Assembly (NCBI GenBank): GCA_034008185.1
Contig: CM067081.1
Span: 88,804,765 to 88,868,764, forward strand
Direction of reading: 5' to 3'
Length of the DNA: 64,000 bases
From: Gorsachius magnificus
Taxonomy: Eukaryota; Chordata; Aves; Pelecaniformes; Ardeidae
Position numbers and translations under genes: made by a program. Below are positions 1-50,394 of the stretch, piece after piece (the stretch's first letter is position 1; every line of letters starts with the position of its first letter). The notes beneath the pieces were generated by a model that saw only the letters and a list, made by a program, of their open reading frames with translations, was not told the origin of the DNA and made no database searches.

Positions 1-36430
<36,430 letters not shown>

Positions 36431-39400
36431 TAGTTTTTATCTTTCTTGTACTGAAGAAGTTGGGGAAAAAAATTGAAACTGGTGTCTAGAGAAGAATCAG
36501 ATAAATGTCTCAAAAAGTATGACAAGGTGAATCTCTAGCTGGAGCCTTATTTCAAATTAAACTGCTGAGTTTCAGTGGGCCAGATTATGCTGACAGAAAA
36601 AATCAAGGCTGCTTTCACATTTTCTGTGAATTTCCAGTTCTGCTTGATGGGTTAGTCTTTGATTTGGTGGTATTCTTCAGCTTTGGGTGAACTTGTCTTT
36701 GGCCAGACTGTCCTGTGCCCTGGTATGTTAAGTTCCTGAAACCCTGAAGTTTGTGGCAGGGCTAGTTGATCACATGGTGACAATGGATTATGTGTCAGGG
36801 CCTTATTTTCAGAAACTGTTTGTTTGTTCCTTAAACTGAAGCTTTGCACTAGCCTCAAGAGGGCAGATTTTATTTTAAGAGCTGCTCTTGACTTTATAGG
36901 CAAAACTACTCTTGCTGTTGATTAGGATGGCAGCTGAATGCAGACCACATCAGTTTGGTCCCAGTGGGAGAAATAATCATTAAAGATCAAAACCATACCA
37001 CTGATATACAGCGTCTTAAACCACATTTTTCTTGATGCTTCATATTAGCTCTTTATAGAAGAGAATACCAAGCAGGAATCTGCAAGGGTGCCAGGAACAG
37101 ATGTGACAGGATGGCTGGTCAACCTTTAAGTTGAGCAGGGAGATGGATGAGTTTGCATCTGTGTTTAGAGGCACATGCTCCCTGTGATGTGAGGGCACAG
37201 CTCTTCTTGCTGTGGACTACCCAATGCACTGAAGGTCCATGTACAACCCCCAACTGATGTGCATAAGGACATTTTGTTTCTGATAGCACATCTTTGTTTT
37301 TAACTCTTCCCATCTAAAGAGTTCTCTAGAGACAACCCCACATTTGCTGTCCTCCCAATTTATGTAACCAGTATGTTTAACCTTGCACAGATGTTGAACT
37401 AGGAAATAATTTCCAGGTTTGATAAATTTAAATGCGCTATGCATCCATGTGAATTCAAAAGTGAATGTTACCTTTAAGAAAGTGGTATCTTTTTTGTTGT
37501 TGTTGTAAGATTCTGATGTATTTGTCTACAAGGTTGGCATGAAAAGCAGCTGCGTATCATGGCTTTATATTTTCTAGCAGTGTTTTACAAGTAATGAATT
37601 TGACTTTTTGGGTTTTTCATGATCTCCATTAGTCATATGGAGCACCTGTCACAGACTGGGTATTGTATGGATACATGAGCTTTTGGCCTCTGTTAAAAGG
37701 GGAAAAGACTTTTTGTTTGCATGTACAGTTTATTCTCAATTGTCTGTGACTTACCAGTTATGAGGTAATGGTGCATGAAATTCTGGTGTTCCTGCATTAC
37801 GTTCCAAAGTGGTGGTGGAATGGGAAGATCCTAAATAGCTGGTACAGGATGTGCTAGGGAGCACTTGGAGACATTTTTTCTTACATAGTTGATTTTTGGT
37901 TGGAAGGATTTCCTACCTTCTTCATTTTGGTGGTACTATACCTGGGCTTGCTTCTGCCAAGCCTTTGCACACATTTAAATCTCAAGGTTTGTAGCTGCTC
38001 TGAGTTTGGGGAAGGCTGTAATACTGTGGCACACTGTTGCCTGAAAGTGCGTTGTACCCAGTACAGGTCTAAAAGTTCCTCTATGAGATGGGGCTGCTGG
38101 GAGCACAGCAGAGAGATGCCAGTGGAAGTCTGCAGGAGCCAGCCTGCATCTGCCAGCACTACTGCTGAGCTCAGTGGGGCATTACTGTCTTGGTAGGTCT
38201 CTTCTGTGCAGTACAGCACCTCCTGTAGCGCTAAAACTCTCTTTTTTTCCCACATTCTTTGAGGTAGATTAGTATTCGTTACTCTGGATACTGTGAAGAT
38301 GACAAACTTCTGATAATTTGAGATTTCTCAGGTAGTTTTGTGCTTCTGTGTAAGTATGCTATATTCTGATGAAATACACTGTATATGCTCTGTTCTGAAA
38401 ACTTATATTTTTATGTAGGTAGTCAATAAACAGATAGAGCTTTATTAGCTCTTTATTTCTTGAGTAGTAGATTTTGCCATAAAAGATGACACAAGAGGAC
38501 ACCTTAGTCTTCTGGGGTTTTTTTTTAAGGTGAAATATTTAATCTGGAAAAATACTACTTTAAAATTTTGTATTAGTCTTTCTATTCATAGGTTTCCTCT
38601 TCCCACTAAATGCTAATATAAGAAAGGTGAAGAATGTTAAGTGTCAGGAGATATGGGCTCTCTATATGAAAAGGTTAATTAAAAAATAACTATTATGGAA
38701 AAATGTTATTGGTCTAAATTTAAATGGCCTTTTCTGATGATCAGTAATTTATACCTTTTTTTTTTTTAACTGTTGTGGTGGGGACCTGAGTAAATGCAGG
38801 TAGGCTTGTAGATGTCTAAGTGGGAAAAATACTGTATGGAATGAAAACTGAACTTAATATTTGCACTAACACAGTTGCAGTTCAATCATAAATCTTAGCA
38901 GAATAATTGAAATTGGGAAATACATGTTTCAAGTTGAGGTTCTTGAAGCTCATCATAGCATTAAGTTTTAATGAAGCCGAAAGAGAATGAGTTTAGATAA
39001 CTTTCATAAATCGCTGCTTTCTAACTGTGTGACTGAAGACCCTTTCACTGAAGCTGTAGGGGGACAGAGTATTGCAAGCATCTGGTGCCGAGTGCTCTGT
39101 ACAGCCTCTCCTGGGCTGTAGCTTCTCATTGGGGTTTGGCGATGCCAATGCACGAAAAGTAGTGGAGCTGCTGTGGGATTCCTTATGTTGACTAAAAATT
39201 CCTGTAATTACACATAGCCATTTAAAAAACTTATGTATAACTATGCTAGCATTTGACACGTTCACTTCATTTTGATGTCCAGAAGTATTAAACATTTTTA
39301 TGTGGAAGGGCTGTTATAAAGCCAGATGATTGCGCTGGGACGGAGTGTAATTGGTAAGAGCTCGGTTCTCTTCGGGCAGCCTTAGCGAGATACGAGCTAG

Positions 39401-39558
39401 TGCTTGACCTTTTTTTACCTTCAGACATGCAGTAGAAATGCAGCAAAGCCCTTACAGCTCTGGCCATATGTAGGCTGGCTCCAGCAGAGAGCTTAGTGTG
39501 TGCCAGCCCGGGGAACGAGGTGCAATTTATGTGGGTAGTGTGGTAATGGTGATGAGTT

Positions 39559-39576
39559 TTCACTAGATGGCGATAG
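39559..39576 (+). promoter_or_regulatory. CTCF-like motif
   Basis: TTCACTAGATGGCGATAG matches the core CCASYAGRKGGCRS of CTCF at nearly all positions. This is a motif match by eye only. Confidence 0.4.
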
Positions 39577-40284
39577 AGACCTTAAGATCATTAATCAATT
39601 AAGACTTTCATTTTTGTCACGGTGGGTTTTAAACGTTGACTATCAGGTTTTTCAAACGGGTCTTCCTTGTTTGTTCGTTTGTTTTTTTCATTTGTGGGTA
39701 ATCTCTAGCAGGGAAGATGGGGCATACCAGTGTGAAATTTGCCAGAATTTAGTGTATTATATATCACAGGTAGACTGGTTAAGTTTCAGTGTATTTTGGA
39801 AGAAAAAAAGGGCAAAAATTTGGTGTGGAAGGGAGATAAAACTATAGCTCGGATCTTTTGCCTTTTTGGAAAATGTTAATGTTTTTCTGGTTTGATCATT
39901 AGAAATGCATCGGTGGTTCTTCTTACAACCAATGTAAAAAAAAATTATTTCTGCTTTTGCAATCCAAATGGTATGTTATTGATCTGGAATGTGTTAGGAG
40001 GATTCCTGGACCTTCCCACCACCACCCCCGTGTCACTAAGCGTTTGCTTGGACATTGCTCTTGTTGTAACGATAGCAGTTGCTTGCACGGAAAAGTAATA
40101 GGAAAATATTTAATATATTTTTAGCTGTCCTTTAATGTAATTTAACAACTGGAAACAAGATGAGTCGGTGTTGTACGACCAGCCAGCTCTGCGCTAGCAG
40201 GCAGTGTAAGGTCATGCCTTTCTAGCCTCTTTAAAGGACAAGTCTTTTGATGAAGTGTCAGTTGTCTGATTTCCCAAACGCAGG

Positions 40285-40299
40285 ATGCCCTCTGCTGCA
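40285..40299 (-). promoter_or_regulatory. CTCF-like motif, opposite orientation
   Basis: The minus strand reads TGCAGCAGAGGGCAT, close to the CAGCAGAGGGCGC form of the CTCF core. It faces the motif at 39559, about 700 bp away, in convergent orientation. Motif match by eye only. Confidence 0.4.
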
Positions 40300-43200
40300 G
40301 GATTTTCCTAGAGGACAGCAAAGTTGTTGAGAGAATGTTATCTGTAGGCAGCTTGGTTGCTAATGGCTGTCACTCAAAGCTGAGGCCTTTTCCAGGTACT
40401 TGCTTTTTTTCCATGTTATTTTTCATTGTTGCATATTTTTGCCCAAGCAGGTAGAAAACTTGTCTTTGAAAGGTAAATAACACATTTGCTGTTTTCAGCA
40501 GTACTAACAGGTAGATCTAGTGTTACAGTATGTAAAATAAAAGGTGGAAAGAGGCAGTTGGGTTAATTCCAACTTTCTCATTCAGGTCCTTTAGATACAT
40601 TCTCAATTAATAATTAGTTTAAGGCCCTGGCAGTCAAAAGGAAAGAATAAAAGCATGTTATTGCTGCAGTCTGGGGAAAGAATGGATGAGGGAGGAGAAA
40701 GATGAAGTGAAGAAAGATAAGCCCATTTAAAAAAATAAAATTAAACAAGGGTAGGTGAGCAGGTTAATGGCCGTCTATTGTAATTGTCTTCTGTAGGAAA
40801 TCCAGGCATTTCTTTTTTTGCATTTTTTTTTTTTAAAGTCTTGTTCATCCAGGGAAAATTGATCATCAGCTACTTTCTCTTAACTGGACTTAAAGCATTG
40901 GATATACAGCCTGCAAGAGTTGTCATGTGAATGGGGCACCTGTCAGAGTCGTGGTTTCTTCCATGTTATAGTATGGGAGAAAGGGGATTGTTAAAGGAGG
41001 GAAAGGAGCCTCCTGAAGTCTCATGTAAGCATGCTGTCTATATTTAAACAGGGAATACAACATCAGTATAACATTTTTGGAAGACATGAAACTTGATGGC
41101 AAGGCGAGGCAAAGAGTTTCTTAATTGCTTTTAAATATAAAAATGGCAAACTGAAATCTTACAAGAAATAGTGCTAAATTGTTGCAGTGTCCCTGAATGG
41201 AAACTCTTGGGGTCAAACCAGTTGTCACTGTTGGTAAATTTATCATTATGTATGCAATCGTGAGCCAGTGAAAAAGCTGTGTACGTTATTCTGCATGCTA
41301 ATATCCAAAATGAGTTAGAATAGACATTTCAAAGGAGAGGCTGCTTACAATCTGAAAATGCAAACTGAGTACCAAGTAGTAGAAAAATTATGGAACATCT
41401 TAACATTCGTTGAAATGAAATATTATTATTGTTAGTCAAGTGCATGAGATGACATCTGGTCTGATAAAGACTTTTGCATCTCCAAGGAGAGGAAATGAAA
41501 CATTTCAATTAAGAAAAATGGCCAGAATATTTTGGGTGAGGAGGAAATCAGTCTGGAGGAAAAAAAAAAAGATTTTATTTTATTTTGGGTGGTGTGGGGT
41601 ATTTTTTCACTGGACAGAAAGGTTTTATTTAATGGATATTCACTGAGAAATGTTAGCAAGATTGATTGTACAGCAAGTCAGATGAATAGAGAGACTTTCT
41701 TTTTTGTGACTGCTTATTTTAAGATTGTATTTTCACGAGAGGTGTGGTGCCTCTCACTTCCTGACTACTGATTTCTGTAGATGGGTTATAGCAATTGCAG
41801 GGGCCCATGGTGAGTTGGATCAGCCTGGTGATCTGAGTTGAAAACTAACTAGAGGAAAACCAAATTGATTTTTGTTGGATCAATGACTCGCTGCATGCTC
41901 TTAGAGTCAGTGGAAAGGAGGAGGTTGGAAAGTGGGGGCAGACCCAGTATGAGATATAAGGGGTCAGGCATGACCAGCCTGTTTTCAGCTCACACCCCGC
42001 TGAAACTGTAGGGTTAGTGTTAATAGGACTAACACACGGGGGTTTTGATTGATTGTGGTTTTCCTTCTTCTGTACTTCTGTTTTTTTTTTATGTTTTCCT
42101 ATCTTGTATTTTGTTCCTATCTTGCCAAAAAACGCAGATTTTGCTTGATTCTTATCTTAATCTGGCTGACAAGGGAATAACAATATATTCCTCGCCCAAA
42201 ATTGTGGTAAAACTGAAAACCGGGATACTGGGAGACCTTAAGGAGCAAGGTCTCTGGCACGTTCTCCAGTGAAATGTGACAGTATGTCCCCTTGTAGAAG
42301 CCATATGTGTTGGGTAGAGGGCTGATACCTCAGGTTCAGGAGAGGTAGAAATAGCTGTCCAGATCCAGTGGTAACAGGAAAGACTCTGAGGTGTGCAGTA
42401 AAATATTGGGGAACGCACTTGAATCCTGCAGCCCCTAAAGTGCGCCATGCTTCAGCTTTAGAGTAACTGAAGAAATCCTTTAATTTTATCTAGAACACTG
42501 TAGGGATAATGAGATTCAAAAGACAAGAGGTCCTTTTGTGGTTCTATTCTTCAGATACTGGCACAGAGATGACTCATAAAAGGGAGATAGAGGAGCACAA
42601 GAGCTTCACCGAGAGAGAGCTTTTACGACATCACACTACCATGTGTAAACTTCTTAGGTTCTGTTTTTAAACAGATTCATTTCTCAATACCTACTGTTAA
42701 GGTTGGAAGAATACAAACACTAACTGCTGTCTTAATGTTTTTATTCAAACAGTGTATTAGTTAGCACCACAAGTCTTTGCAGTACATGGTTTTTTAGTTC
42801 ATTAGTAGCTTGCCATAAAATATTTTTGGTTTTGAGACTTAACAGAAGTTGTTCTTCAGGGTGTTATTGCCCCACTCATTTGCCTCATGTGTTTATCTTA
42901 AATTGGGTGATGGCCTGTTCTAGAAACTATGGTTTTGGATACCTAGATGGTAATAAAGTTTTCAAAATACAAGAGACTTCAAATTATGGGGAAAAAAATT
43001 ATTTTCCTTTTCAAGCACTATTCCTAAGACTATAGAAAAATGATCTAACTGAAGTGTCTGCCTCCCACGAGACTTAAATAAATATTCATACTGTCCTTCA
43101 AAGATATGACACCTTGATCTCATAATCAAAAAGTTTAATGTATTTCCTGGGAATGTTGCCCACTGTGCAAAAGCTCACTGTTGCACAACAGACTGTATTA

Positions 43201-43330
43201 GAAGCTTTTTGCTCCATCCACAATTACATGATCTATTCTTTATCCTCTTGGATGAATACTCATTTAAGCCTACTAGATCTGCTGTTTTCAGGTAATGATT
43301 TAAGAGTGGTGATGATCCTGCTCTGACATA

Positions 43331-43535
43331 TAAGGAGAGGCCGAGAGCTGGGTTTCTTCAATCTGGAGAAAACAGTTTAAGGATGGAATTAATTGTGGTC
43401 TTCAGTAACCTAATGGGGGCTATCAAGAAGTCGTTTGGACTCTTACCAGAGATGCAGTCTTGCGCCGGGCAGGTCTAGCCCTGTCTTGGACAGGAGATTG
43501 GGTTAGATGATGTCCAGAGATGCCTTTGAACCAAA
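43331..43535 (+). mobile_element. old CR1 LINE relic
   Basis: Diverged sense CR1 pieces: AAGGAGAGGCCGAGAGCTGG (RT ERLRELG region), TTCAATCTGGAGAAAAC, then TTAGATGATGTCCAGAGATG of the 3' UTR. Much of the middle is lost. Confidence 0.65.
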
Positions 43536-46500
43536 ACTAGTTTATGACCATCAGTTTAAAAGTTCTTTTAATTCACACTCAGATTTATCGCCAAGGTCAG
43601 CTGGATCCAACAGATGCAAGAGTAGCAACCTGTCATTTGAAGTGAAAAAAAATAGGAGGATGAAGACGTTTCAGCAGTGATACTTGTCTTACCAGGCTGT
43701 TTTGGTTTCAAAGCTGAAAAAGAAAAAAATCTTTACTCCGAGTACGTCAAATACAGGTTTTGCTGTATAGATCGGGTTGTGTGGTCTCTTGCATGTATTT
43801 CACTGGGCCTGTGCCAAGATTCATTGGCTTAATTTATAAGATACACATGAATGGCTTATGCTGCTTTCAGCATCAAAATATGCTTATGAGACAGATGAAA
43901 CAGTTTAAGACCTTTATTTGTCTGTGGAAGGTGGACTGTCTCTACTGCAGGTACAATACCTCGTAAGGATGCAGGAGATTTTGGTGGGCAACATCAAGAA
44001 TTCTGCTTGGGACAAAGGGTTCCCAAGAAGTAGGTGTAGTTTAACGAGCTGGGGCACACCTGATGGAGATCTCTTGAGGTACACAAGCAATGTGGGAAGC
44101 AAGGAAACCTGTAAGTCAGGCATATAGCCTAAGCTAATTTGTTCAGGCTTCCTTCATAGTAGAAAGAGGGCACTGTCAAAGCTGGATGAAATAAATCCGC
44201 CCAAATTTTACAGCATGATAGGTGATTGAAAGGCACATGAAAGCTTAACTTATGCTTGCTCTCTCTGTTAGCTTTCCTTCCAGTGGTTATACATAACGTA
44301 ATGCAGGAGATGTTGCTGGCGGTAGCACTGCCTTTAGCTTCAGGCTCTGCCTTTTATCGAACTTACTGGGTAAGGTTTCAGGGAGTAGGATTAAATTATA
44401 TATGTTGATATCTGCTCTACAATTCGATACTCTGTGCATTTGCTGATTTGAGCCACTAGAAACAGTTGCTCCATAAAATCCTATTTCAACACCTGGATTA
44501 GTCAAAAAAAAAAAAAATTCAGTTCCCTTTACCTTTCATGTTTAGTCTTATGTTTTTGTATGTTCTAACTGACAGACTTTCAAAAGAGCAAGAACTAGTT
44601 TTTTAGGTTGTTGGGGGTGGTAGTGTCACTGAAATGCAGTGCTCGTCAAAACCGGGGAATGTCGGAACGTCATTTGAACCTTACTGCAGGGATTAGTCCC
44701 TGGCAGTTGTTTCTGTGTCTTGGTGATTACATGAGACTGGAGAAACTTTTAAATTTGGATAATAATGGTTGGTAAGCCCTGGTTTAAAAAAAAAAAAAAA
44801 GTACTCTTTTGACATGTAGCCTTTATGAATGATGATTCCTGGTTTCTGCTGAGATAGTAGCAGACAGCCATAGCCAAGCAGTTGCATGACTGATTCGTCT
44901 CAGATTGATCATGCCTTGTTAAATTAATATTTTCTTTCTAATTACTTGCCTTGTACATGAAACAGACCAGAAATTAGTAAGTTTAAACTACTGGAAATTG
45001 TCAGAAAAGTAGGACTGCGTAATAATCTGCTTTGCTGAAGTTCAGGGTCGTGTTCCCTGAAATGCCTGGGTAAGAAGTGTTTCTGTGATAGCGATACAGA
45101 AGACCTCCAGGTACAAATACTATTTTTTTTTTTTTAATCCAAGGAAAGTGAATGTGCAGAACAGTTTCCAGGGAGAAGGATAACTATGGTAAAGTAATCG
45201 CTCTATACATGGGCTGTTTTGCCCTTCAGTTTGCTACTCTGAATTGTTCTGTGCGTGGCTTCATTCTATTAGGCAGTACTACAGCTGGCACACTAATACT
45301 TTATTTTCTGTTTTCTCTGATTGACTTCAGTGCATCTTCATCATTGATACTTTTAATTTTACTGGGATATCAAACTGTCACAGCCTTTGTTGTACCATAA
45401 TTTGGAATTGGCATGTGGAAGACCGCCACAAAACCACAGGGACGTCTCAGCCCTGCACTAAAGTGTATTGCAACCTTCCTGTTGGTTTTGCTCTGGTCAG
45501 AATTTTCTTTGTTGAATCTAGAACTTCCTTGGCTGTACCCTTTGGTTTCTGAACAACCCAGCTATAATTCAATGACAGATGATGTTTTGGTTTTCATGTG
45601 ACCTCCTTAATTTCTCCTCTTTCTCCTCTCCATCTTCTTCAGAACTCAGCATCTTTGAACTTAGAAGCAAATACCATTTTTGTATTTAGTCAGAAATCTT
45701 TTGGTTTCTTTAACTCATAATAGCTCCTCTGTCTCGATGTTTTAATATGTATCGTACTGGGGTTTTTTTTTTGGTTCAATGCATAACTTCATATTTTTCA
45801 ACTTACAGTTAAAAGTAGTCATCCTGGAGCTAAAGAAAAATCAATGAGAAGCCTGTACTTAGACTGAGAACCCCTGCAGGAAGCTTTGATTAGAGAAAAG
45901 CTTTAGATCTGACTCTTATACACAATTGTCCATCAGGTGGCCAGTCATTTTGGCATGTACTGCTGTATACCACAGATGCTAGAGATGGAAAAAGGTCTAT
46001 TATATCATGTAGTTCATCTTCCAAAGTATGTATATAGTTACTGCAGCAGACACACAACTCTTCATGGGTTTTTTTTTGTTGTTGAAGACTGTTGTCCTTC
46101 AAAAAGCCACTTCTAATTTTAATTTTGCCATGGTTTTTGATCTGATTGCTTTTTATGATCACTAATTTTTAATAGATTTAAAGACGGAAGATGAGCCTGC
46201 CTTCAGTAGGAATGTGTTAATTGACAGGTGTCCTGAAGTTCCATGTTCTTGGCAGTGGTCCAGGATGACAGAGCAGTAATGATTTAGAAACTGCCATTCC
46301 TTCCTGGTGAAAGGATTGGAGAAAATCTGTGAAGTTATTAACTACTACTCACTTCTAACAGATTGTGAGAAGATCATTATGGCATCTAATTAGTTGAGAT
46401 TACCTCCTTTATGCAGAATGTTTGGGGTTTTTTTTAAATTCCTTTACATGCTGTGTTACCGCTTGCACTGATTTTTTTTTTTTTTTTTCCTCTTCTCTTT

Positions 46501-49104
46501 AATGTTCTGGATGGTTACTCTGAGGATTTGAGTAAGGGATCATGTTCCTATCTCTGTGTGGTGTAATTAGTACAGCTATTTAAATGTTATCTGGAACCCA
46601 TTTACCCTATCTGTCAGTTGGTGCTTAGTTCAGTGGAAATGCTTTTATGTAAATCACAGAACAGTACTTCTGACTTGTAACAAGATTGGGCTGAATTTAG
46701 GGGGCTGAAACACTTCATCCTGGAATAAAAATGTCTTGCTGAATCAAGGGTAGAAGACTATAAAAGCTGCTGCTTTTAAAAAGTGTATTATGCTGACATA
46801 TGTATAAATTGAATTAGCCGTGATACTCCTACAGTGGGAAACTTCCCACTGATTCTAAAAAATTTAGGGAAAAGCTGGCACACATGAAATTTTCCTCTCA
46901 ATTTGCATGTTATTTGGTAAGTTAAACCAATGTTCCTTGATACCTTTTTGCAGTAGGCTACAATTTCTGCATTTCTCTAAGACCATCTTTTCAGCTGGTC
47001 TTAGAATATTTGGAATTGATGCCTGATGGGGAGTGGGGGCAGGTGCTTTCCTTTTACTTCCTTCCAAGTAATTTCTTAATGGAAGTGGTTCCTTCTATGG
47101 CTAAGAGATATTTGCACTTTATAGGAATCTAATGGTGTTCTTAATGATTTTGATTGCTCTCAGGCTTCTGTGGAAGATTTCTGTCCTAATCTTGGCTTAC
47201 TTTAGAACCATGTAACAGATAACAATTTTCTTTTTTTCTTCCATTCAGATAAAAACAACCCTCCCTTTTCCCCCCACCCTCCTTTAGTGTACAGACCTTT
47301 TGCCATCTGATACTTTGGTGGTGGATCTTGAACTTTGATTTGATTATTCAGATATTTAAAGAAAATAATTATTAAAATCTCTTATCTTTCATATACGAGC
47401 AAGTCATCTAGTTTTGGAGGCTTTTTTACAGAGAGATGGGCTTCTGACATGCTGACCAAGGGAAGATTAATAAATTGTGGCTTTTGTTTGTGTCTCTCAG
47501 TTTTCAGCCTGGAGCGTAAGCCTGTGTCACTTTGCTCTGTCATAAATACTGTGTTAAATTACAGCAATTTTTTTTAAGAAACTGTTTGATTTTTTGCCAG
47601 GGATTCCTGAGCCATCTAGTAATAGTTTCAGGGATCCTATTCCTTCTCTGAAAATCAGTGCCAATTTTGGACTGTGCAGCTGTCCCAGTTTCCTTTTCAT
47701 TAATTTTCACTGTAGGAATAAATGTTTGTTGTCTGATGTTTATTATATTAGCTTATTTAAAGTCAGTTATTTCCTTCCCCACATGGATCTTGCTTCACTC
47801 TTCCCACCCCCCCCCCACCCTTTCCATTTTGTGTCTTTGAAATGACAAACCTGAATAGATCTGCCAGAAGAGATCTGGATGGTAAAGCAGTATGAAGTGG
47901 CATTTATTTGACTATTCCAGAAATGATCCTTCTGTTATTCCATACAGTACTGCATAGCTTTTGGCTCAGCTGGTCTGCATAATAGGGGAGAGCCTCCCTG
48001 CTAAGCCAAGCAACTCCTTTTTGCTTCGAAGAGCATGTAAGGTATGCATGGTAGTAGATTACCACAATTATCAAGTATCAGTACTGACATAGTATTTGTC
48101 CCTGGCCTTTTCCATCTTAACTTAAGGAAAGCCTGCTTTGTGACTGTCTGTCTGCCCTTCTCTCTGAGAGGAACTGGGTTTAATAGTTTATTAATAGTTT
48201 GTGTTGTACGTAGAACGTCGTAGACTTGCTATGTGCTCTTGCGCATAAGGGGTTTTTTTCAATTTTGTATAATGTGATGTTTCTTTCACCATTTAAGCTC
48301 TTCAGACAGTGTTGGAAGCAGGCATTGTTAATGGTGTTTGGATTTTTATGGTGTGATAAGGTGTTTGGTGGTTTTTTTTTTTCTTAAATTAAAAAAAAAA
48401 AGCCAACAAACTTTTTGCATGCTTCCTGTAATATGGAGGTATGGGTTTTGTCTTTAATTTTCAGTATTTGTGTCATGGGCAGTAGTTGTTTTAGGACTAC
48501 AGTTATCCACCATAAAGAGACCAGTGACTTGCACTTGTTCCACGGAAGGAAGACTTGGTGCTCTCTGAGGTTCTGAGCTGTTGCAGTGAATGCTGGGGGA
48601 GATCGAATTTGGGAAAACCTGAGCCAATATGCATGCTCATAATGAAGGAACTCTTATACATGTTTTGCTTTTAACTGCTTTTTAAATGCAATGGGCACAG
48701 GTACTTATATGTTAAGTCAGCTGTACTTAAAGTGTTTGGAAAAAGAGTAGCATGAGCTGCAGATAGATTTTCCTACACAGCAAGTAATTGATTTCCTTTT
48801 TATTACTGTATTTCTGTTTTCCTCTTTCCTGTCTTTCACATTTCTTCCCAAACAAGTATTGAATCATCCTTTTTGGTGTGCTTACTTGAGGATGGGGGTG
48901 GAATGAGGGGAAGAGTGGAATTGTCCATGGGTAGTTCAAGAAGAAAATAATTGTCCAAAAATACTTGCAGCCTCTCTGATAACTGCAGAGCCTTGAAGTT
49001 AAAGCCTGGGGGAGGAGCATGAAAGTGACTTTTCTCTTGGTGTTTAATTCAGTCAGTGTGTTAAGAAGTTGAATGTCAAGAATAAAATAAAATGATGTGG
49101 AGAA

Positions 49105-49109
49105 GATAG
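49105..49109. repeat. target-site duplication (left), GATAG
   Basis: GATAG stands immediately left of the LTR and is repeated exactly at 49675-49679 on its right. Confidence 0.85.
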
Positions 49110-49674
49110 TGTCGTGGTTTAACCCGGCTGGCAACTAAGCACCACGCAGCCGCTCGCTCGCTCCCCCCCCTCCCTCAGTGGGATGGGGGAGAGAATCGGG
49201 AAGGGGAAAAAGGTTAGAGCCGAGGGCTGAGATAAAGACAGTTTAATAAGAGAAAATAATAGTAATAATGAGAATGATAACAAAATATACAGAATATACA
49301 AAACGAATGATGCACAATGCAATTGCTCACCACCCGCCGACCGATGCCCAGCCCGTCCCGAGCAGCGATCAGTGCCCGAGCAGCGATCATCTCCCCCGCG
49401 ACCGACCGACCCACCAACCCCCCCGAGCATGACGTTATATGGTATGGAATAGCTCTTTGGACAGTTTGGGTCCTAGCTGTGCTGTACTCCCAGCTTGTTA
49501 TGCACCTGGCCGAGCAGGAGAAGCTCAAAAAGTCCTTGAGCAGTCTGAGCACTGCTTGGCAACAACTAAAAACATCCGTGTGTTGTCAACATTCTTTTAA
49601 CACTAAATCCAAAGCACAGCACTATGCTAGCTTCTGTGAAGAAAATTAACTCTATCCCAGCCGAAACCAGGACA
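49110..49674 (-). mobile_element. solo LTR of an endogenous retrovirus (ERVL-like)
   Basis: A 565-bp unit, read on the minus strand, begins TGTCCTGGTTTCGGCTGGGA and ends GGGTTAAACCACGACA. The ends show the TG...CA boundary and imperfect inversion expected of an LTR. In that orientation a TATA-like CCATATAAC lies at about 49434-49442 and an ATTAAA polyadenylation signal at 49242-49247. A perfect 5-bp direct repeat GATAG flanks it. Five-base duplications are typical of ERVL-type integrases. No internal retroviral region or second LTR is present, so it is a solo LTR from recombination. Family naming is inference. Confidence 0.85.
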
Positions 49675-49679
49675 GATAG
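49675..49679. repeat. target-site duplication (right), GATAG
   Basis: The exact copy of the five bases at 49105-49109, directly following the LTR terminus. Confidence 0.85.
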
Positions 49680-50394
49680 CTATGGGTCTGCAAGTCACAA
49701 AAATAACTTGGAAACACCAAATTCTCAGAACTGTAAAGAAAAATACTGTGTCATGCTGGAGGGAAAGCAACTTTGTTTATGAGTCCATTGAGTCCAAAAC
49801 TGTGCAAGAAGTCAAATCTTGAATGATTAGTTCTATTCTGTACATAAAATTAAAATAGCAAAAAAATATCGAACTCTCGGTAAGTCAAACTTGAGAGTCA
49901 ATGTCTGGATTTAAACAAATCCCTTTTTACTGGGGGCTGAGAGGGAAGCTTCTTATAGAGGAAAGGGCTTCAGCTGCCTTGCTGTGCTGAACCTGGTAGT
50001 GGACGTCCTGGGAAAGCAACATAGATGGGTTACACGTGAAGTCTGTATGTTAGGGTGAGAATCACTGCTTGACTAGGTTTAGGTTTTGGGTTAGTGTTTG
50101 GGTTTTTTTCTTTTTTTTTTTTCTTTATTTTTCCTGCAGAAGAGAACAGCTGGGTAAGATCTGTGGAAGTCATGCTTCTAACTCTGCTCCTTTTTTGCTG
50201 ATGCCTTGTGTTGAACTCTTCCTGGAGGATGAAATGTCTCTTGGCACATTCGTTGCCATCTGCTGTTTGTCTCTGTTGATAAGGCTTAGTTAGCACTTTT
50301 CCTACGAAAGTGCATGATATAGTTTCAAAAACTGCTTCATTTACCTGTTGCTGTGGGACTGGGCAGGCCCTGTTTTCCAGCTGGTACATATCAT

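Noticed and set aside
45152..45601. Two hydrophobic open frames in the last intron.
   Set aside because: Hydrophobicity follows from T-rich sequence; no recognisable membrane protein family, promoter or splice context.
49119..49649. Open frames of 103-112 codons on both strands.
   Set aside because: They lie inside the solo LTR, which is noncoding; the C-rich repeats keep frames open by chance.
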